35,965 nt of DNA, taken from assembly GCA_938030665.1 (NCBI GenBank), contig CALHHY010000159.1:1-35965 (forward strand), written 5' to 3'. The notes beneath the pieces were generated by a model. It had not been told where the DNA came from. It made no database searches and saw only the letters and a program-made list of their open reading frames with translations. This document shows, piece after piece, positions 6,909-16,723 of the stretch; position 1 is the stretch's first letter; the number at the start of each line of letters is the position of its first letter. A program made the translations under genes and the position numbers. The DNA is from an uncultured Litoreibacter sp. GTDB lineage: Bacteria; Pseudomonadota; Alphaproteobacteria; Rhodobacterales; Rhodobacteraceae.

Positions 6909-8158
6909 GACCGGTAATCCGCGTTAATAGAAATATAGCCGTGGGTCAGATCGCAGGTCCAAGCGGAAAACCGCTCAGGACCAAGCCCCAAATCGACTGT
7001 AATCACGATTGTTTCATTTTTCATGTATTCCGACGCGGCTTCTTCAGAATAACCGGGCGCGCGCCAGCCGTTTTCCGCGACCACTATGTTACCGAATGAA
7101 ATACTCAACCGGTCGCGGTCGGCTTGCGCGCCCGACTTGCCAACCGCCATGACGATGCGCCCCCAGTTGGCGTCCTCCCCCGCAATTGCGGTTTTCACCA
7201 GTGGAGAGTTCGCGCATGACATTGCGACTTTTTTGGCGTCGGCCTGGGTCATGGCGCCCGTTACGGTGATCTGCACGAATTTCGTTGCGCCTTCGCCGTC
7301 GCGTACTACCTGATGAGCAAGTTCCATCATCACCGATTTCAAGGCCGTTGCGAATTGCCCGGCCACGTCACTAGCCTGATCGGTGATTTCGGGCATGTTG
7401 GCCCTTCCGGTTGCCGCGACCAGCAGGCTGTCTGAGGTCGAGGTGTCGCTATCCACGGTGATCGCGTTGAACGTCGTTTCATTCAGGTCGGAGACGATCC
7501 GTTGCAGGACCGGCTGCGCGATCTTGGCGTCGGTGAAGATGTAGACGAGCATCGTGGCCATGTCGGGCGCAATCATGCCGGAGCCCTTGGCGATGCCCGA
7601 AATGCTGACCTTGGTTCCGTCAATGACCACATCCGCCGCTGCGCCCTTGGCAAAGGTATCGGTTGTCATGATCGCCCGTGCCGCCGGCTCAATCGCGACC
7701 TCGTTCAGCCCCCGCGCCAGCGCCTCCATCACGCCGATAATGCGGTCATGGGGCAGCGGTTCGCCAATGACCCCTGTCGATGAGGTGTAGACATGGCCCG
7801 TCGGGATACCCAGTTGCGCGGACACACTGTCACAAAGCGCGTCAACTGACGCGACGCCGCCTTTGCCGGTGAACGCGTTGGAGTTACCCGAATTGACCAG
7901 AATAGCGAAGCCTTTGGTCGGATCAGAAAGTTGGCCTAATTTCGCCTGGCAATCCAACACCGGCGCTGACCGGGTTGCCGACCGCGTAAACACGCCCGCA
8001 ATAACCGTCCCTGCACAGAGATCAGCGAGCAGAACATCTGTGCGCCCCCGGTACTTGACGCCGGCCGCTGCGGTCGCGAAGCGGACGCCATCGATCATTG
8101 GAAGGGACGGAAACCCCCCAGCCGGTGCAAGGGGGGAGACATCGGTAATTTTAGCCAC
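6905..8158 (-). CDS. argJ: Arginine biosynthesis ArgJ (ornithine acetyltransferase / N-acetylglutamate synthase)
   Basis: ArgJ transfers acetyl from N-acetylornithine to glutamate, recycling the acetyl group of the cyclic arginine pathway; bifunctional forms also use acetyl-CoA. At 417 residues it has the usual size. The self-cleavage site is MATML, with Thr202 as the predicted N-terminal nucleophile of the beta chain. KGSGMI at 191-196 and TTDT at 165-168 are conserved family segments. The start is GTG 8158, with AAGG upstream. It lies 22 nt after the peptidyl-prolyl isomerase gene and overlaps mutT by 4 nt. Confidence 0.97.
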   Translation of the reverse strand: MAKITDVSPLAPAGGFPSLPMIDGVRFATAAAGVKYRGRTDVLLADLCAGTVIAGVFTRSATRSAPVLDCQAKLGQLSDPTKGFAILVNSGNSNAFTGKGGVASVDALCDSVSAQLGIPTGHVYTSSTGVIGEPLPHDRIIGVMEALARGLNEVAIEPAARAIMTTDTFAKGAAADVVIDGTKVSISGIAKGSGMIAPDMATMLVYIFTDAKIAQPVLQRIVSDLNETTFNAITVDSDTSTSDSLLVAATGRANMPEITDQASDVAGQFATALKSVMMELAHQVVRDGEGATKFVQITVTGAMTQADAKKVAMSCANSPLVKTAIAGEDANWGRIVMAVGKSGAQADRDRLSISFGNIVVAENGWRAPGYSEEAASEYMKNETIVITVDLGLGPERFSAWTCDLTHGYISINADYRS

Positions 8159-8180
8159 GGTGCTGCGCCTTTGGTCGGGA

Positions 8181-9017
8181 TTATTCCAGAAGGTCTACCC
8201 GGCGGATCAGGGCGGGATCAATCTCCACCTCGCTGCGCGTCACCTCGGCCTGATCGACGGTCGCCTTAACCGCCTGGTCGACGGCCTCCGCCCGGATCGC
8301 GTTCTCGATATCCTCGCGGACCTCCTCAAGGGACGGGGCGGTCTTGTTGCGGCTGTCATTGCGTTTGACGACGTGCCAGCCGAACCGCGTCTGCACCGGC
8401 TGGGATACTTCGCCATCAGCGAGGCTAACCACTGCTTCCTCAAAGGCCGGGACCATTTGCCCGGTGCCGAACCAACCCAGTTCTCCACCGCGCGGGCCGG
8501 ATGGGCCGGTCGAATGTTCCTGCGCCAAGGTCGCGAAGTCCGCGCCGTCCTGCAGTTGCTGGATCAGTTCCAAAGCGGTTTCCTGCGTCTCAACCAGGAT
8601 ATGAGAGGCATTGAACTCCAGGTCCGGTTCAATCGCGCCGTACCGTCTCTGGTACTCGGCCTCAATGGCCTCGTCGCTGATGGGATCGCTGCCGGCTCTT
8701 GCAACGAATTCATTGGCCAAGAACGCGGATCGCTCGTTCTCCAGCGCCGTCATGACCGCTTTGCCGGCGTCCTTCTCCATCTGCTCGGCAAGCGCCGTCT
8801 GCTGGATCAGCTGGTCGAGGATACCCTTGAACAACACGTCATCTTCAAGCTCGCTAAACCGGTCCGGCAGCCGCGTCTGCAGCGAGATGATGTGGCCCAG
8901 TGTGATATCGGTTCCGTTGACCGTGGCCAGCACAGTGTCGGCATCTTGCGCAGCGGCTGGCATGGCGACGGTAACCGCAAGCCCCATTGCACGCAGAAGT
9001 GTTGTGAATTTGCCCAT
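8181..9017 (-). CDS. Periplasmic parvulin-type peptidyl-prolyl cis-trans isomerase
   Basis: This secreted foldase has 278 residues. The start at 9017 is set by AGGAG 9 bases upstream and by a signal peptide (LLRAMGLAVTVAMPAAAQ) ending near residue 24; the much longer upstream ORF runs antisense to secA and is not coding. An N-terminal chaperone-like helical region (about 27-130) precedes the PpiC/parvulin domain (about 134-219), with NASHILVET, GGELGWFG, MVPAFEEAV and TRFGWHVVK. It resembles the SurA/PrsA class that assists outer-membrane protein folding. Divergent secA next door gives an export theme. Confidence 0.92.
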   Translation of the reverse strand: MGKFTTLLRAMGLAVTVAMPAAAQDADTVLATVNGTDITLGHIISLQTRLPDRFSELEDDVLFKGILDQLIQQTALAEQMEKDAGKAVMTALENERSAFLANEFVARAGSDPISDEAIEAEYQRRYGAIEPDLEFNASHILVETQETALELIQQLQDGADFATLAQEHSTGPSGPRGGELGWFGTGQMVPAFEEAVVSLADGEVSQPVQTRFGWHVVKRNDSRNKTAPSLEEVREDIENAIRAEAVDQAVKATVDQAEVTRSEVEIDPALIRRVDLLE

Positions 9018-9057
9018 AAAACTCGGCTCCTGTTGGGTCGCGGGCCGTGCCGCGCCG

Positions 9058-9086
9058 TTGACACTATATCTGCCGCCTCTTACATC
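9058..9086 (+). promoter_or_regulatory. Candidate sigma70 promoter for secA
   Basis: A consensus TTGACA at 9058-9063 is followed after 17 bp by TACATC (9081-9086), a weak -10. The pair lies in the 192-bp gap between the divergent isomerase and secA genes, about 125 bases before the secA ATG. The -35 and the spacing are good and the -10 is poor. Confidence 0.3.
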
Positions 9087-9209
9087 ACCTGAGGCTTGGG
9101 GCGGCTTTGTCTTGGGTGATGAGATATGGTGCTGCCACCCGATGGGCAAGGCGAAGCTCGAAAAGATGACATGACGCGGCGCTAATGCGCCCGCAGCGAG
9201 GCGATTGAT

Positions 9210-11933
9210 ATGCTCGGTTTGGGAACGCTTTCTAAGAAGGTTTTTGGCACGCCAAATGACCGCAAGGTGAAGGCTGTGCGCCCGCTGGTCGACAAGATCA
9301 ACGCGCTGGAGCCCGAATTCGAGAAGATGTCGGATGAGGCCATAAAACAAAAGACCGAAGATCTTGCCGAACGTGCGCAGAAGGGCGAGGATCTGGACGC
9401 GCTGCTGCCCGAGGCGTTCGCCAACGTGCGCGAAGCCGCGAAGCGCGCTTTGGGCCTGCGGGCCTTTGACACCCAGCTGATGGGCGGCATCTTCCTGCAT
9501 CAAGGTAACATTGCCGAGATGAAGACCGGTGAGGGTAAAACCCTGGTCGCCTGTTTCCCTGCCTATCTGAACGCCCTGGCCGGCCAGGGCGTCCATATCG
9601 TGACGGTGAACGAATATCTGGTGAAGCGCGATGCGGAATGGATGGGCAATGTGTTTGGCCAGCTTGGGCTGACTACCGGTGCCGTCTACCCGCAGCAGCC
9701 CGATGGCGAAAAGAAGCAGGCCTATGCCGCTGACATCACCTACGCGACCAACAACGAGCTGGGTTTTGACTATCTGCGCGACAACATGCGGTCCTCGCTG
9801 AACGACATGTCGCAGCGCGGTCATTTCTTTGCCATCGTGGACGAGGTCGACTCCATCCTGATTGACGAGGCGCGGACGCCGTTGATTATCTCGGGTCCGT
9901 CGCAGGACCGCTCAGAGCTGTATCTCACCATCGACAAGCTGATGCCCGAGATCACCGAGGATCATTTCAAGCTGGACGAGAAGACCCGCGCTGTCACGCT
10001 GACCGACGACGGCAACGAGTTTGTTGAGGAATGGCTGAAAAGCCGCGATATGCTGCCCGAAGACCAGTCGCTTTATGATCCCGAAAGCACCACCATCGTC
10101 CACCACGTGACCGAGGCGTTGAAGGCCCACAAGGCGTTTCACAAGGACAAGGATTATATGGTCCGTGACGGCCAGGTCATGCTGGTGGACGAGTTCACAG
10201 GCCGCATGATGCAGGGCCGCCGCCTGTCCGGCGGCTTGCACCAGGCAATTGAGGCGAAGGAGGGGTGCGATATTCAGCCCGAAAACGTGACCCTCGCCTC
10301 TGTCACCTTCCAGAACTATTTCCGCCTTTACGGCAAGCTTGCCGGCATGACCGGGACCGCCGCCACTGAGGCTGAGGAATTTCAGGAAATCTACGGCCTT
10401 GGCGTGGTCGAGGTGCCCACCAACAGACCGATCGCCCGTGTGGACGAGCATGACGCCATCTACCGCACCGCAGCGGAGAAATACGCCGCCATCGTTGATG
10501 AAATCCAAGAGGCGCATAAGGCCGGTCAACCCGTTCTCGTCGGTACCACCTCTATCGAGAAGTCCGAGTACCTGTCTGGCCTGCTGAAAGATGCGAAGAT
10601 TCCGCATAATGTTCTGAATGCCCGCCAGCATGAGAAAGAGGCCGAGATCGTCGCCAATGCCGGTAAGCTGGGCGCGGTTACGATTGCAACGAACATGGCC
10701 GGTCGTGGGACCGATATTAAGCTCGGCGGCAATGTCGAGATGCAGATCATGGAAGCCTTGGCCGCTGACCCTGAAGGCGATGCCGATGCCATCCGCGCCA
10801 AGATCGGGGCGGAGCATGACAAGGCCGAAGAAGAGGTCAAGAAGGCCGGCGGTCTATTTGTTCTCGCCACTGAACGTCACGAAAGCCGACGCATCGACAA
10901 CCAATTGCGCGGACGGTCCGGCCGTCAGGGTGACCCGGGCCGCTCGGCCTTCTTCCTGTCGCTGGAAGACGACCTGATGCGGATTTTTGGGTCGGAACGG
11001 CTTGATAAGATGCTCAGCACCCTCGGCATGAAAGAGGGGGAGGCGATTGCCCACCCCTGGGTCAACAAATCGCTGGAAAAGGCGCAGGCCAAGGTCGAAG
11101 GGCGCAACTTCGATATCCGCAAGCAATTGCTGAAATTCGATGACGTCATGAATGACCAGCGCAAGGTGATCTTCGGTCAGCGGATGGAGATCATGGAAGC
11201 TGACGAGGTCGGCGAGATCACCCAGGACATGCGCCATCAGGTGATTGATGATCTGGTCGATCAGTACATGCCGCCAAAATCCTACGCCGACCAATGGAAC
11301 ACCCAAGGCCTTTACGTGGCCGTGATAGAACAACTTGGCCTCGACGTGCCGGTGATGGACTGGGCCGATGAAGAGGGCGTCGATAACGAGGAAATCGCCG
11401 ACCGTCTTTACAAGGCGTCAGACGAGTTCATGGCCAAGAAAGCGACCGATTTCGGCCCTGAGAACATGCGCAACATCGAAAAGCATTTCTTGCTGGATAC
11501 GATTGACGGCAAATGGCGGGATCACCTGCTATCGTTGGAACACCTGCGCTCTGTCGTGGGTTTTCGGGGCTATGCGCAACGCGACCCATTGAACGAGTAC
11601 AAAAACGATAGCTTTCAGCTGTTCCAATCCATGCTTGATGGGCTACGCTCTGATGTGACCGAGAAACTTGCGCAGGTTGTGCCGTTAACGCCCGAGCAGC
11701 AGCAGGCCATCATGCAGCAGCAGCTTATGGCGCAACAACCCGAACCGGCGCAGACCGCCGCTGATGCGGCACCTGCGGCCCCTGCTCCAACGTTGGCGCC
11801 TGAACCGGCGGGCGCGCCAGCTGATGGATTTGTCGAAGACGATCCATCAACTTGGGGAAGTCCGGGTCGTAATGCGCAATGTCCCTGCGGGTCCGGCAAG
11901 AAGTTCAAGCATTGCCACGGCGCCCTGGACTAG
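9210..11933 (+). CDS. secA: Preprotein translocase ATPase SecA
   Basis: SecA is the motor that drives unfolded preproteins through SecYEG. The protein has 907 residues, normal for alphaproteobacteria. The nucleotide-binding loop is MKTGEGKT (104-111). The DEAD-like [15 protein letters not shown] segment and the second ATPase region ([14 protein letters not shown], then [10 protein letters not shown]) are present. A Q/A/P-rich linker leads to the C-terminal zinc site [14 protein letters not shown] (from residue 891), which binds SecB and phospholipid. GAGG lies before the ATG. The gene stands alone, divergent from the isomerase. No clear terminator is seen in the 110-bp gap after it. Confidence 0.99.
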   Translation: MLGLGTLSKKVFGTPNDRKVKAVRPLVDKINALEPEFEKMSDEAIKQKTEDLAERAQKGEDLDALLPEAFANVREAAKRALGLRAFDTQLMGGIFLHQGNIAEMKTGEGKTLVACFPAYLNALAGQGVHIVTVNEYLVKRDAEWMGNVFGQLGLTTGAVYPQQPDGEKKQAYAADITYATNNELGFDYLRDNMRSSLNDMSQRGHFFAIVDEVDSILIDEARTPLIISGPSQDRSELYLTIDKLMPEITEDHFKLDEKTRAVTLTDDGNEFVEEWLKSRDMLPEDQSLYDPESTTIVHHVTEALKAHKAFHKDKDYMVRDGQVMLVDEFTGRMMQGRRLSGGLHQAIEAKEGCDIQPENVTLASVTFQNYFRLYGKLAGMTGTAATEAEEFQEIYGLGVVEVPTNRPIARVDEHDAIYRTAAEKYAAIVDEIQEAHKAGQPVLVGTTSIEKSEYLSGLLKDAKIPHNVLNARQHEKEAEIVANAGKLGAVTIATNMAGRGTDIKLGGNVEMQIMEALAADPEGDADAIRAKIGAEHDKAEEEVKKAGGLFVLATERHESRRIDNQLRGRSGRQGDPGRSAFFLSLEDDLMRIFGSERLDKMLSTLGMKEGEAIAHPWVNKSLEKAQAKVEGRNFDIRKQLLKFDDVMNDQRKVIFGQRMEIMEADEVGEITQDMRHQVIDDLVDQYMPPKSYADQWNTQGLYVAVIEQLGLDVPVMDWADEEGVDNEEIADRLYKASDEFMAKKATDFGPENMRNIEKHFLLDTIDGKWRDHLLSLEHLRSVVGFRGYAQRDPLNEYKNDSFQLFQSMLDGLRSDVTEKLAQVVPLTPEQQQAIMQQQLMAQQPEPAQTAADAAPAAPAPTLAPEPAGAPADGFVEDDPSTWGSPGRNAQCPCGSGKKFKHCHGALD

Positions 11934-12043
11934 CAAAATAAGGGTCTATGGCGGCCTCATGCGGGGCTCGCCACATTTTCGCCACAATTCACCTGCACCC
12001 TGTGTGCAGTCAGAAACCGGATTAACCGGACGACGAGGCAGAG

Positions 12044-12751
12044 ATGAGACAGTTTTTGAAAGGCGCCCTGACGGGTGCCCTCCTTCTGGTATTTACGACA
12101 CATGGTTATGCGCTGGATGACGCGACTACTGAAGGCGCGGAGGCGGAATGCCTTCCTGTCCTTTCAGCGCAAGCAGCGGCAGAGGCCAGCCTGCATCTGT
12201 TGATAGTTGCGCGGTGTCATATCGGGCAAAGGGCCCGGATCCATCACGGCGGCATCGAGTTTGACCTGACAGTCCCTCCCGACGGTCTGATCAAGACTGT
12301 GGTGCCCGCGTTAGAAAATCCTGCGACTCTGCGCGTCACGTTGGACGGGACGGACGTTACGTCCCAGCCTTTGCCGATTGCAAAACTTGGGAACTACATC
12401 CGCGTCGCGATGAGTTGGCCGCACGGTAGCTCCGTTGATGTGACGGCGCGAACTGCTGACATACCGGGGCTAATGCGTTACCAGATTGGCGATGAAAGCG
12501 GGGTCATGGCCAAGGTCATCTCGCAAAAAATAGAGCCTAATCCGGCAAAAAAGGTAATACGCCTAATGCTGCTTCGCCATGTAACCGAACTGGGATGCGA
12601 TCAGGATCAGACCGGTCGCATTGTCGAGATTGCCCCTGACGCCCCGCCCGTGCGCTACACGCTGACAATCGGCGCGCCGGGATGTGGTCATGTGGGCGAA
12701 ACTCTTGAGTTGAAAAATATCCTCCCGGACCTGAAACTCGCCCGGCAATAA
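12044..12751 (+). CDS. Secreted protein of unknown function
   Basis: This 235-residue protein has an N-terminal signal peptide (FLKGALTGALLLVFTTHGYA, predicted cleavage near residue 24), so it is probably periplasmic. No domain is recognised. Mature cysteines at about 37 and 58, and two in the C-terminal half (ELGCDQD, GAPGCGH), could form disulfides. Middle segments such as IEFDLTVPPDGLIKTVVPAL and LRVTLDGTDV look beta-rich. GAGG precedes the ATG. It is followed after 13 nt by the PstS/OmpA fusion gene, so the two are likely co-transcribed and may act together in the envelope. Confidence 0.82.
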   Translation: MRQFLKGALTGALLLVFTTHGYALDDATTEGAEAECLPVLSAQAAAEASLHLLIVARCHIGQRARIHHGGIEFDLTVPPDGLIKTVVPALENPATLRVTLDGTDVTSQPLPIAKLGNYIRVAMSWPHGSSVDVTARTADIPGLMRYQIGDESGVMAKVISQKIEPNPAKKVIRLMLLRHVTELGCDQDQTGRIVEIAPDAPPVRYTLTIGAPGCGHVGETLELKNILPDLKLARQ

Positions 12752-12764
12752 CCTGGGCGCCACC

Positions 12765-14273
12765 GTGACTATCCTGAGAATATTTCTATGCGGGCTATCG
12801 CTGCTCGCCAACCCCCTGTTCGCACAGGATGTTACCCTGACGTCTCAGGACGGTGCGCTGCAAATCAAGGGCGCGTTTCTGGGGTTCGATGGCGCATTTT
12901 ACCGCGTCGATACAGTCTACGGACCGCTCACCTTTGACGCGGCGGTGGTCACCTGTGCGGGCGATGCTTGCCCGGACCTGACATCTTTTGTGCCGGAGGC
13001 CACGTTCTCCGGCACGCGATTGATGGCGGATGTTCTGATTCCAGCGTTGATCCAGGCCTATGCCGGCCGAAATCAGCTGCAAGTGGCCCGCGAAGTGCAG
13101 GAGGCGACGCGCTCGACCTTCATCCTGTCGGAAGACGACGCACCGGTGGCGCGCATGGTCATCAAAGGAAGCACGACGGCTGAAGCCTATGCCGACCTGA
13201 TTGCCAATGAGGCCGATATCGCGATGGCGTTGCGCCCGCCAAACGAGCGGGAGGTTGAAATTGCCAGAAGCGCGGGTCTGGTTTTGCCTCCGAAACGCAG
13301 CACCGTAATCGCTCATGATGCATTGGCTGTGATTACCGCTGTCAGTCAGCCGGTTCGTAGCGTCCCGTTTTCAGCGCTTGCGGATGTCTATCGTGGCAAA
13401 ATCTCGGAATGGTCCGCGCTTGGCGGGGCTGATGCGGTGATCACATTGCGCACCCTCCCCAGTGACACTGAGGTCCCACGCCGCTTCGGCGCGCTTTTCG
13501 AGGCAGAGCCGGGTCAGACCGGTCAAGTGCGCCAGAAAGTGGTCCCCACGTTGGAACGGCTTTCTGATGACGTTGCTGCCGATCCATTAGCGCTTGGGTT
13601 TACAACACTTAGCGAGGTTGGGAATGCGGAACCGGTGGAGCTCAGGACCGGCTGCGGATTTCGATACTCGCCCACACTCACAGGCGCCCGCTCTGGCAGC
13701 TACCCGTTCCTTCTGCCTCTCATCCTTGTTACGCCCGCGCGGCACGTGCCAGAAGCGATTCAGGACTTCTTGACTTTTGCACAGTCGCCGGAAGCTGATT
13801 TGGTCGCAAGGCGGGCGGGATTGATCGATCTTACGCCAACGGCGCGTGGTTTTGACCGCCAAGGCCATGCGCTCGGACTCGCGGTAAGTAGCGCTGGCAA
13901 GGCATTTTCGTTAGGAGACCTTCAGAAAATGGTGGTACGTCTAAAAGAGCGGCGGCGGCTCTCGACTACCTTCCGCATTGATGCGGCGGGGCGACCGGAT
14001 GCCTCAACTGCGGCACATATCGCAAGAGTCGCTACGGCTTTGGACCGGGGTGATTTTGATGGCATGTCACTGCTTTTCGCCACTTTCGGCACGGAGGAGG
14101 GTAGTCAGCAGGGTCAAACCGTTATGGATCTGATCCGCAGTGCCACCGCGCGAAATGACCTGACCAATGTCGAGATCAAGGCAGAGAGCTTCGTTGCCGA
14201 TCTCCCTGTTGCCTGTGATGATACGGAATGGGGGGTTGCCCTGAACGACCGTGTCGAGCTTTGGATCAAATGA
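12765..14273 (+). CDS. Phosphate-binding (PstS-like) domain fused to OmpA-like domain
   Basis: This exported protein has 502 residues. It starts at a GTG and carries a short signal peptide ending LFAQD near residue 21. A small beta-rich N-terminal part (about 22-75, GFDGAFYRVDTVYGPL) precedes a phosphate-type periplasmic binding domain (about 80-350: FSGTRLMADVLIPAL, HDALAVIT, FSALADVYRGKISEW, TGARSGSYPF, ARHVPEAIQDFLTFA). An OmpA-like C-terminal domain (about 395-502) ends in LNDRVELWIK, a degenerate version of the NRRVEVWVK ending. The two anchoring residues of peptidoglycan-binding OmpA domains are not clearly retained. It could tether a ligand-binding domain to the cell wall; no Pst permease genes are nearby. 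Confidence 0.8.
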   Translation: MTILRIFLCGLSLLANPLFAQDVTLTSQDGALQIKGAFLGFDGAFYRVDTVYGPLTFDAAVVTCAGDACPDLTSFVPEATFSGTRLMADVLIPALIQAYAGRNQLQVAREVQEATRSTFILSEDDAPVARMVIKGSTTAEAYADLIANEADIAMALRPPNEREVEIARSAGLVLPPKRSTVIAHDALAVITAVSQPVRSVPFSALADVYRGKISEWSALGGADAVITLRTLPSDTEVPRRFGALFEAEPGQTGQVRQKVVPTLERLSDDVAADPLALGFTTLSEVGNAEPVELRTGCGFRYSPTLTGARSGSYPFLLPLILVTPARHVPEAIQDFLTFAQSPEADLVARRAGLIDLTPTARGFDRQGHALGLAVSSAGKAFSLGDLQKMVVRLKERRRLSTTFRIDAAGRPDASTAAHIARVATALDRGDFDGMSLLFATFGTEEGSQQGQTVMDLIRSATARNDLTNVEIKAESFVADLPVACDDTEWGVALNDRVELWIK

Positions 14274-14283
14274 GTTCGTTCCC

Positions 14284-14306
14284 GACGGGGATCAAAGATA
14301 CCCGTC
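14284..14306. terminator. Hairpin at the PstS-OmpA/radC convergent junction
   Basis: GACGGG (14284-14289) pairs with CCCGTC (14301-14306); inside, ATC/GAT pair around a 3-nt loop after a single mismatch. It lies in and just beyond the radC 3' end, 10 bases after the stop of the convergent gene. It has the same architecture as the stronger hairpin at 18916-18946 but no T-tract, so termination by this element alone is uncertain. Confidence 0.4.
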
Positions 14307-15044
14307 CGCCCGGAAAGAGACATGCGCGGATTTGCCGATCACCAGATGATCATGCATCACGATGCCCAAAACATCTGCCGCACTTTGAACCGTTTGGGTC
14401 ATCGCAATATCCTCCTCAGATGGGGTGGGGTCGCCTGACGGATGGTTGTGGACCAGGATTAGGGCGGAGGCGTTCAACTCAAGCGCGCGCTTGACGATTT
14501 CACGCGGGTAAACCGGAACATGATCGACTGTTCCGTTACCCTGTGCTTCGTCGGCAATTAAGACGTTCTTTCTGTCCAGATACAGGACCCGGAATTGTTC
14601 CTGTTCCAGATGAGCCATCCGTGTCTGGCAGTAATCCAGAAGCGCATCCCAGCTAGAAAGAACCTCGCGCTGCATGATCTTGGCGCGCGCGAGGCGGTGC
14701 GCTGCGGTTTCTACGATCTTCAGTTCGCGAATGACGGCGGTACCAACCCCCTGAACTTCGGCCAATCGCGCTGGCGGGGCGGAGACGACACGGTTGAAAT
14801 CACCAAACCTATGCAGCAACCGCTCCGCCAGCGTTTTGACCTCCCGACGGGGGATCGCACGATAAAGCACAAGTTCTAAAACTTCGTAATCGGGAACCGC
14901 TTCGGGTCCGTTGTTCATGAAACGTTCCCTAAGCCTGTTGCGGTGACCTTCCAGCACCTCATCTCCCGCAGCAGGCTGCGGCAGATGAATGGTTTCAAAT
15001 CCCGGAAGGGGCGCTTCGCCGAACTCGTTAACTTGCTTTATCAT
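14292..15044 (-). CDS. radC: RadC/JAB-domain protein
   Basis: This 250-residue RadC-family protein has helix-hairpin-helix-like sequence (EVQGVGTAVIRELK, about 96-109) before an MPN/JAMM metalloprotease-like domain. The metal site HNHPSGDPTPSEED holds His199, His201 and Asp212; the upstream acidic residue of the JAMM set is probably in the FRVLYLDRKN-to-ADEAQGN stretch. Despite the historical name, a role in DNA repair is not established for the family. AAGGGG precedes ATG 15044. The gene follows map by 36 nt on the same strand, and that gap contains a small GTGG/CCAC hairpin. Confidence 0.92.
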   Translation of the reverse strand: MIKQVNEFGEAPLPGFETIHLPQPAAGDEVLEGHRNRLRERFMNNGPEAVPDYEVLELVLYRAIPRREVKTLAERLLHRFGDFNRVVSAPPARLAEVQGVGTAVIRELKIVETAAHRLARAKIMQREVLSSWDALLDYCQTRMAHLEQEQFRVLYLDRKNVLIADEAQGNGTVDHVPVYPREIVKRALELNASALILVHNHPSGDPTPSEEDIAMTQTVQSAADVLGIVMHDHLVIGKSAHVSFRADGYL

Positions 15045-15080
15045 GGTGCCCCTTGTGGGACGATTCCACTTAAAGCGCAG

Positions 15081-15896
15081 TTAAGCAGAATAGGTTGGAT
15101 GAAACTTTTTGCCCGGAGACAGGGTAAATATCTCGAATCCATCGGCGGTTACGCCGACCGAATGCTCGAACTGCGCCGATAACGTTTTGTCGCGTGTCAC
15201 CGCGGTCCAGTCATCTGCAAGCACCTTGGTCTCGGGCCGGCCCAAATTTACCATCGGCTCAATGGTGAAGAACATCCCCTCTTCCAGCGTCGGTCCAGTA
15301 GCGGGTCTTCCATAATGCAGCACGTTTGGCGGTGCGTGAAACACCCGCCCCAACCCGTGGCCACAAAAGTCGCGCACGACCGACATCCGATGCGCCTCGA
15401 CATAGGCCTGAATGGCGTGCCCAATATCGCCAAAGGTCTGGCCGGGTCGCACGGTTTCAATCCCCTTGAACAAGGCGTCATGGGTCACTTGGATCAGCCG
15501 CTCCGCCTTGCGGGCAAGTTTGCCCGCGACATACATGCGCGACGTGTCCCCGAACCAACCGTCTACAATAACGGTGACGTCAATGTTCAAAATGTCCCCG
15601 TCCTTCAACGTCTTGGTGCCTGGGATCCCGTGGCAGACCACGTGGTTCACGCTGATGCAGGACGCGTGCTGGTAGCCTTTGTATCCGATGGTCGCAGACT
15701 TTGCCCCTGCTTTGGTGACCTCCGCCTCGATAAAGGCGTCCAGTGCCTCCGTTGTGGTGCCCGGCACAACCAGAGGGGCGACGTCGTCAAGAATGCGTGC
15801 GGCCAAAGCACCGGCGCGGCGCATGCCGTCAAAATCCGCGTCCTGATGGATCCGGATCCCTTCCTTGGTGATGCGCCCTTGATGAGTGTCGTCCAC
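15081..15896 (-). CDS. map: Methionine aminopeptidase type I
   Basis: This enzyme removes the initiator methionine from new proteins. The dinuclear metal ligands are all visible: Asp106, Asp117, His180, Glu213 and Glu244; substrate-binding His89 is in VVCHGIP. The length of 271 residues is normal for type Ia, without a zinc-finger extension. Translation starts at GTG 15896 with AGGAA about 9 bases upstream. The gene is divergent from the CinA-type gene across a 104-bp gap and leads into radC. Confidence 0.97.
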   Translation of the reverse strand: MDDTHQGRITKEGIRIHQDADFDGMRRAGALAARILDDVAPLVVPGTTTEALDAFIEAEVTKAGAKSATIGYKGYQHASCISVNHVVCHGIPGTKTLKDGDILNIDVTVIVDGWFGDTSRMYVAGKLARKAERLIQVTHDALFKGIETVRPGQTFGDIGHAIQAYVEAHRMSVVRDFCGHGLGRVFHAPPNVLHYGRPATGPTLEEGMFFTIEPMVNLGRPETKVLADDWTAVTRDKTLSAQFEHSVGVTADGFEIFTLSPGKKFHPTYSA

Positions 15897-16000
15897 GGTA
15901 CTTGTTTCCTGCTGCAGGTCTTTGGCCTGATATAGGAGAGATTGCTGGCGGGTGCCAGTGGGCCGCGCTACATCTGCGTTGACGAAAAGAGGAGCAGATG

Positions 16001-16723
16001 ATGGCCAACCCCACAGCAGCGATGCTTGTTATCGGGGACGAAATCCTGTCCGGACGGACGCGCGACGCGAATATGCATCATCTGGCGGGCCGGCTGACGG
16101 AGGCAGGCATCGCGCTTCAGGAGGTGCGGGTTGTTTCGGACGAGCACGCGCGGATCGTGGCCGCTGTGCAGGCGCTTTCCGCCGGCTATGATTATGTGTT
16201 CACCTCCGGCGGCATTGGGCCCACGCATGACGATATTACCGCCGACGCGATAGGGGCGGCCTTTGATGCAAAAGTAGATGTCCGCGAAGATGCTCGCGCG
16301 CTGCTGGAGGCACATTACGCCAAAACAGGGTCTGACTTGAACGCCGCGCGCCTGCGGATGGCGCGCATTCCAGAGGGGGCGACTTTGATCGAAAACCCGG
16401 TCTCGACCGCGCCCGGATTCCACCTGAAGAACGTTCATGTGATGGCCGGGGTGCCCAAGATATTCAACGCGATGGTCGAGAGCGTGATGCCTACGTTGAC
16501 AGGCGGACCGCCGCTTCTGTCGGAAACCCTCCGGGTCGAGCGCGGCGAGGGGGAGATCGCAGGCCCCTTGGCCGAACTTGCCGCAGCGCTGCCCGACCTG
16601 TCCTTCGGCTCCTACCCGTTTCAGGGCAATGGCGCATATGGGGCGAATATCGTGGTCCGTGGCGCGGATCGTGCCGTGTTGAAGAACGCGCTGTCGCGCC
16701 TGTCTGACATGCTTGGTATCTGA
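16001..16723 (+). CDS. CinA-type molybdopterin-binding domain protein
   Basis: This 240-residue protein consists of the MoCF/CinA N-terminal domain alone. VIGDEILSG is at 10-18 and TSGGIGPTHDD at 69-79. The C-terminal amidase domain of full CinA (nicotinamide-mononucleotide deamidase) is missing. Stand-alone members are widespread and their substrate is unknown; ADP-ribose pyrophosphatase activity is known for some CinA N-terminal domains. Two adjacent ATGs exist (15998 and 16001). The second gives a better distance from GAGGAG, so I chose it. The stop overlaps the next start by 1 nt (TGATG). Confidence 0.88.
   Translation: MANPTAAMLVIGDEILSGRTRDANMHHLAGRLTEAGIALQEVRVVSDEHARIVAAVQALSAGYDYVFTSGGIGPTHDDITADAIGAAFDAKVDVREDARALLEAHYAKTGSDLNAARLRMARIPEGATLIENPVSTAPGFHLKNVHVMAGVPKIFNAMVESVMPTLTGGPPLLSETLRVERGEGEIAGPLAELAAALPDLSFGSYPFQGNGAYGANIVVRGADRAVLKNALSRLSDMLGI

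Noticed and set aside
9018-9824. Upstream extension of the isomerase ORF antisense to secA
   Set aside because: The signal peptide and AGGAG place the start at 9017; the extension overlaps the certain secA gene.
9912-10817. A 301-residue ORF antisense to secA
   Set aside because: No recognisable motifs; secA on the plus strand is beyond doubt.
14990-15010. TTCAAATCCCGG resembling a tRNA T-loop
   Set aside because: It encodes the radC N-terminus and no cloverleaf can be built around it.
15908-15918. CCTGC-T-GCAGG palindrome before map
   Set aside because: Short and close to the map start; too small to support a specific call.
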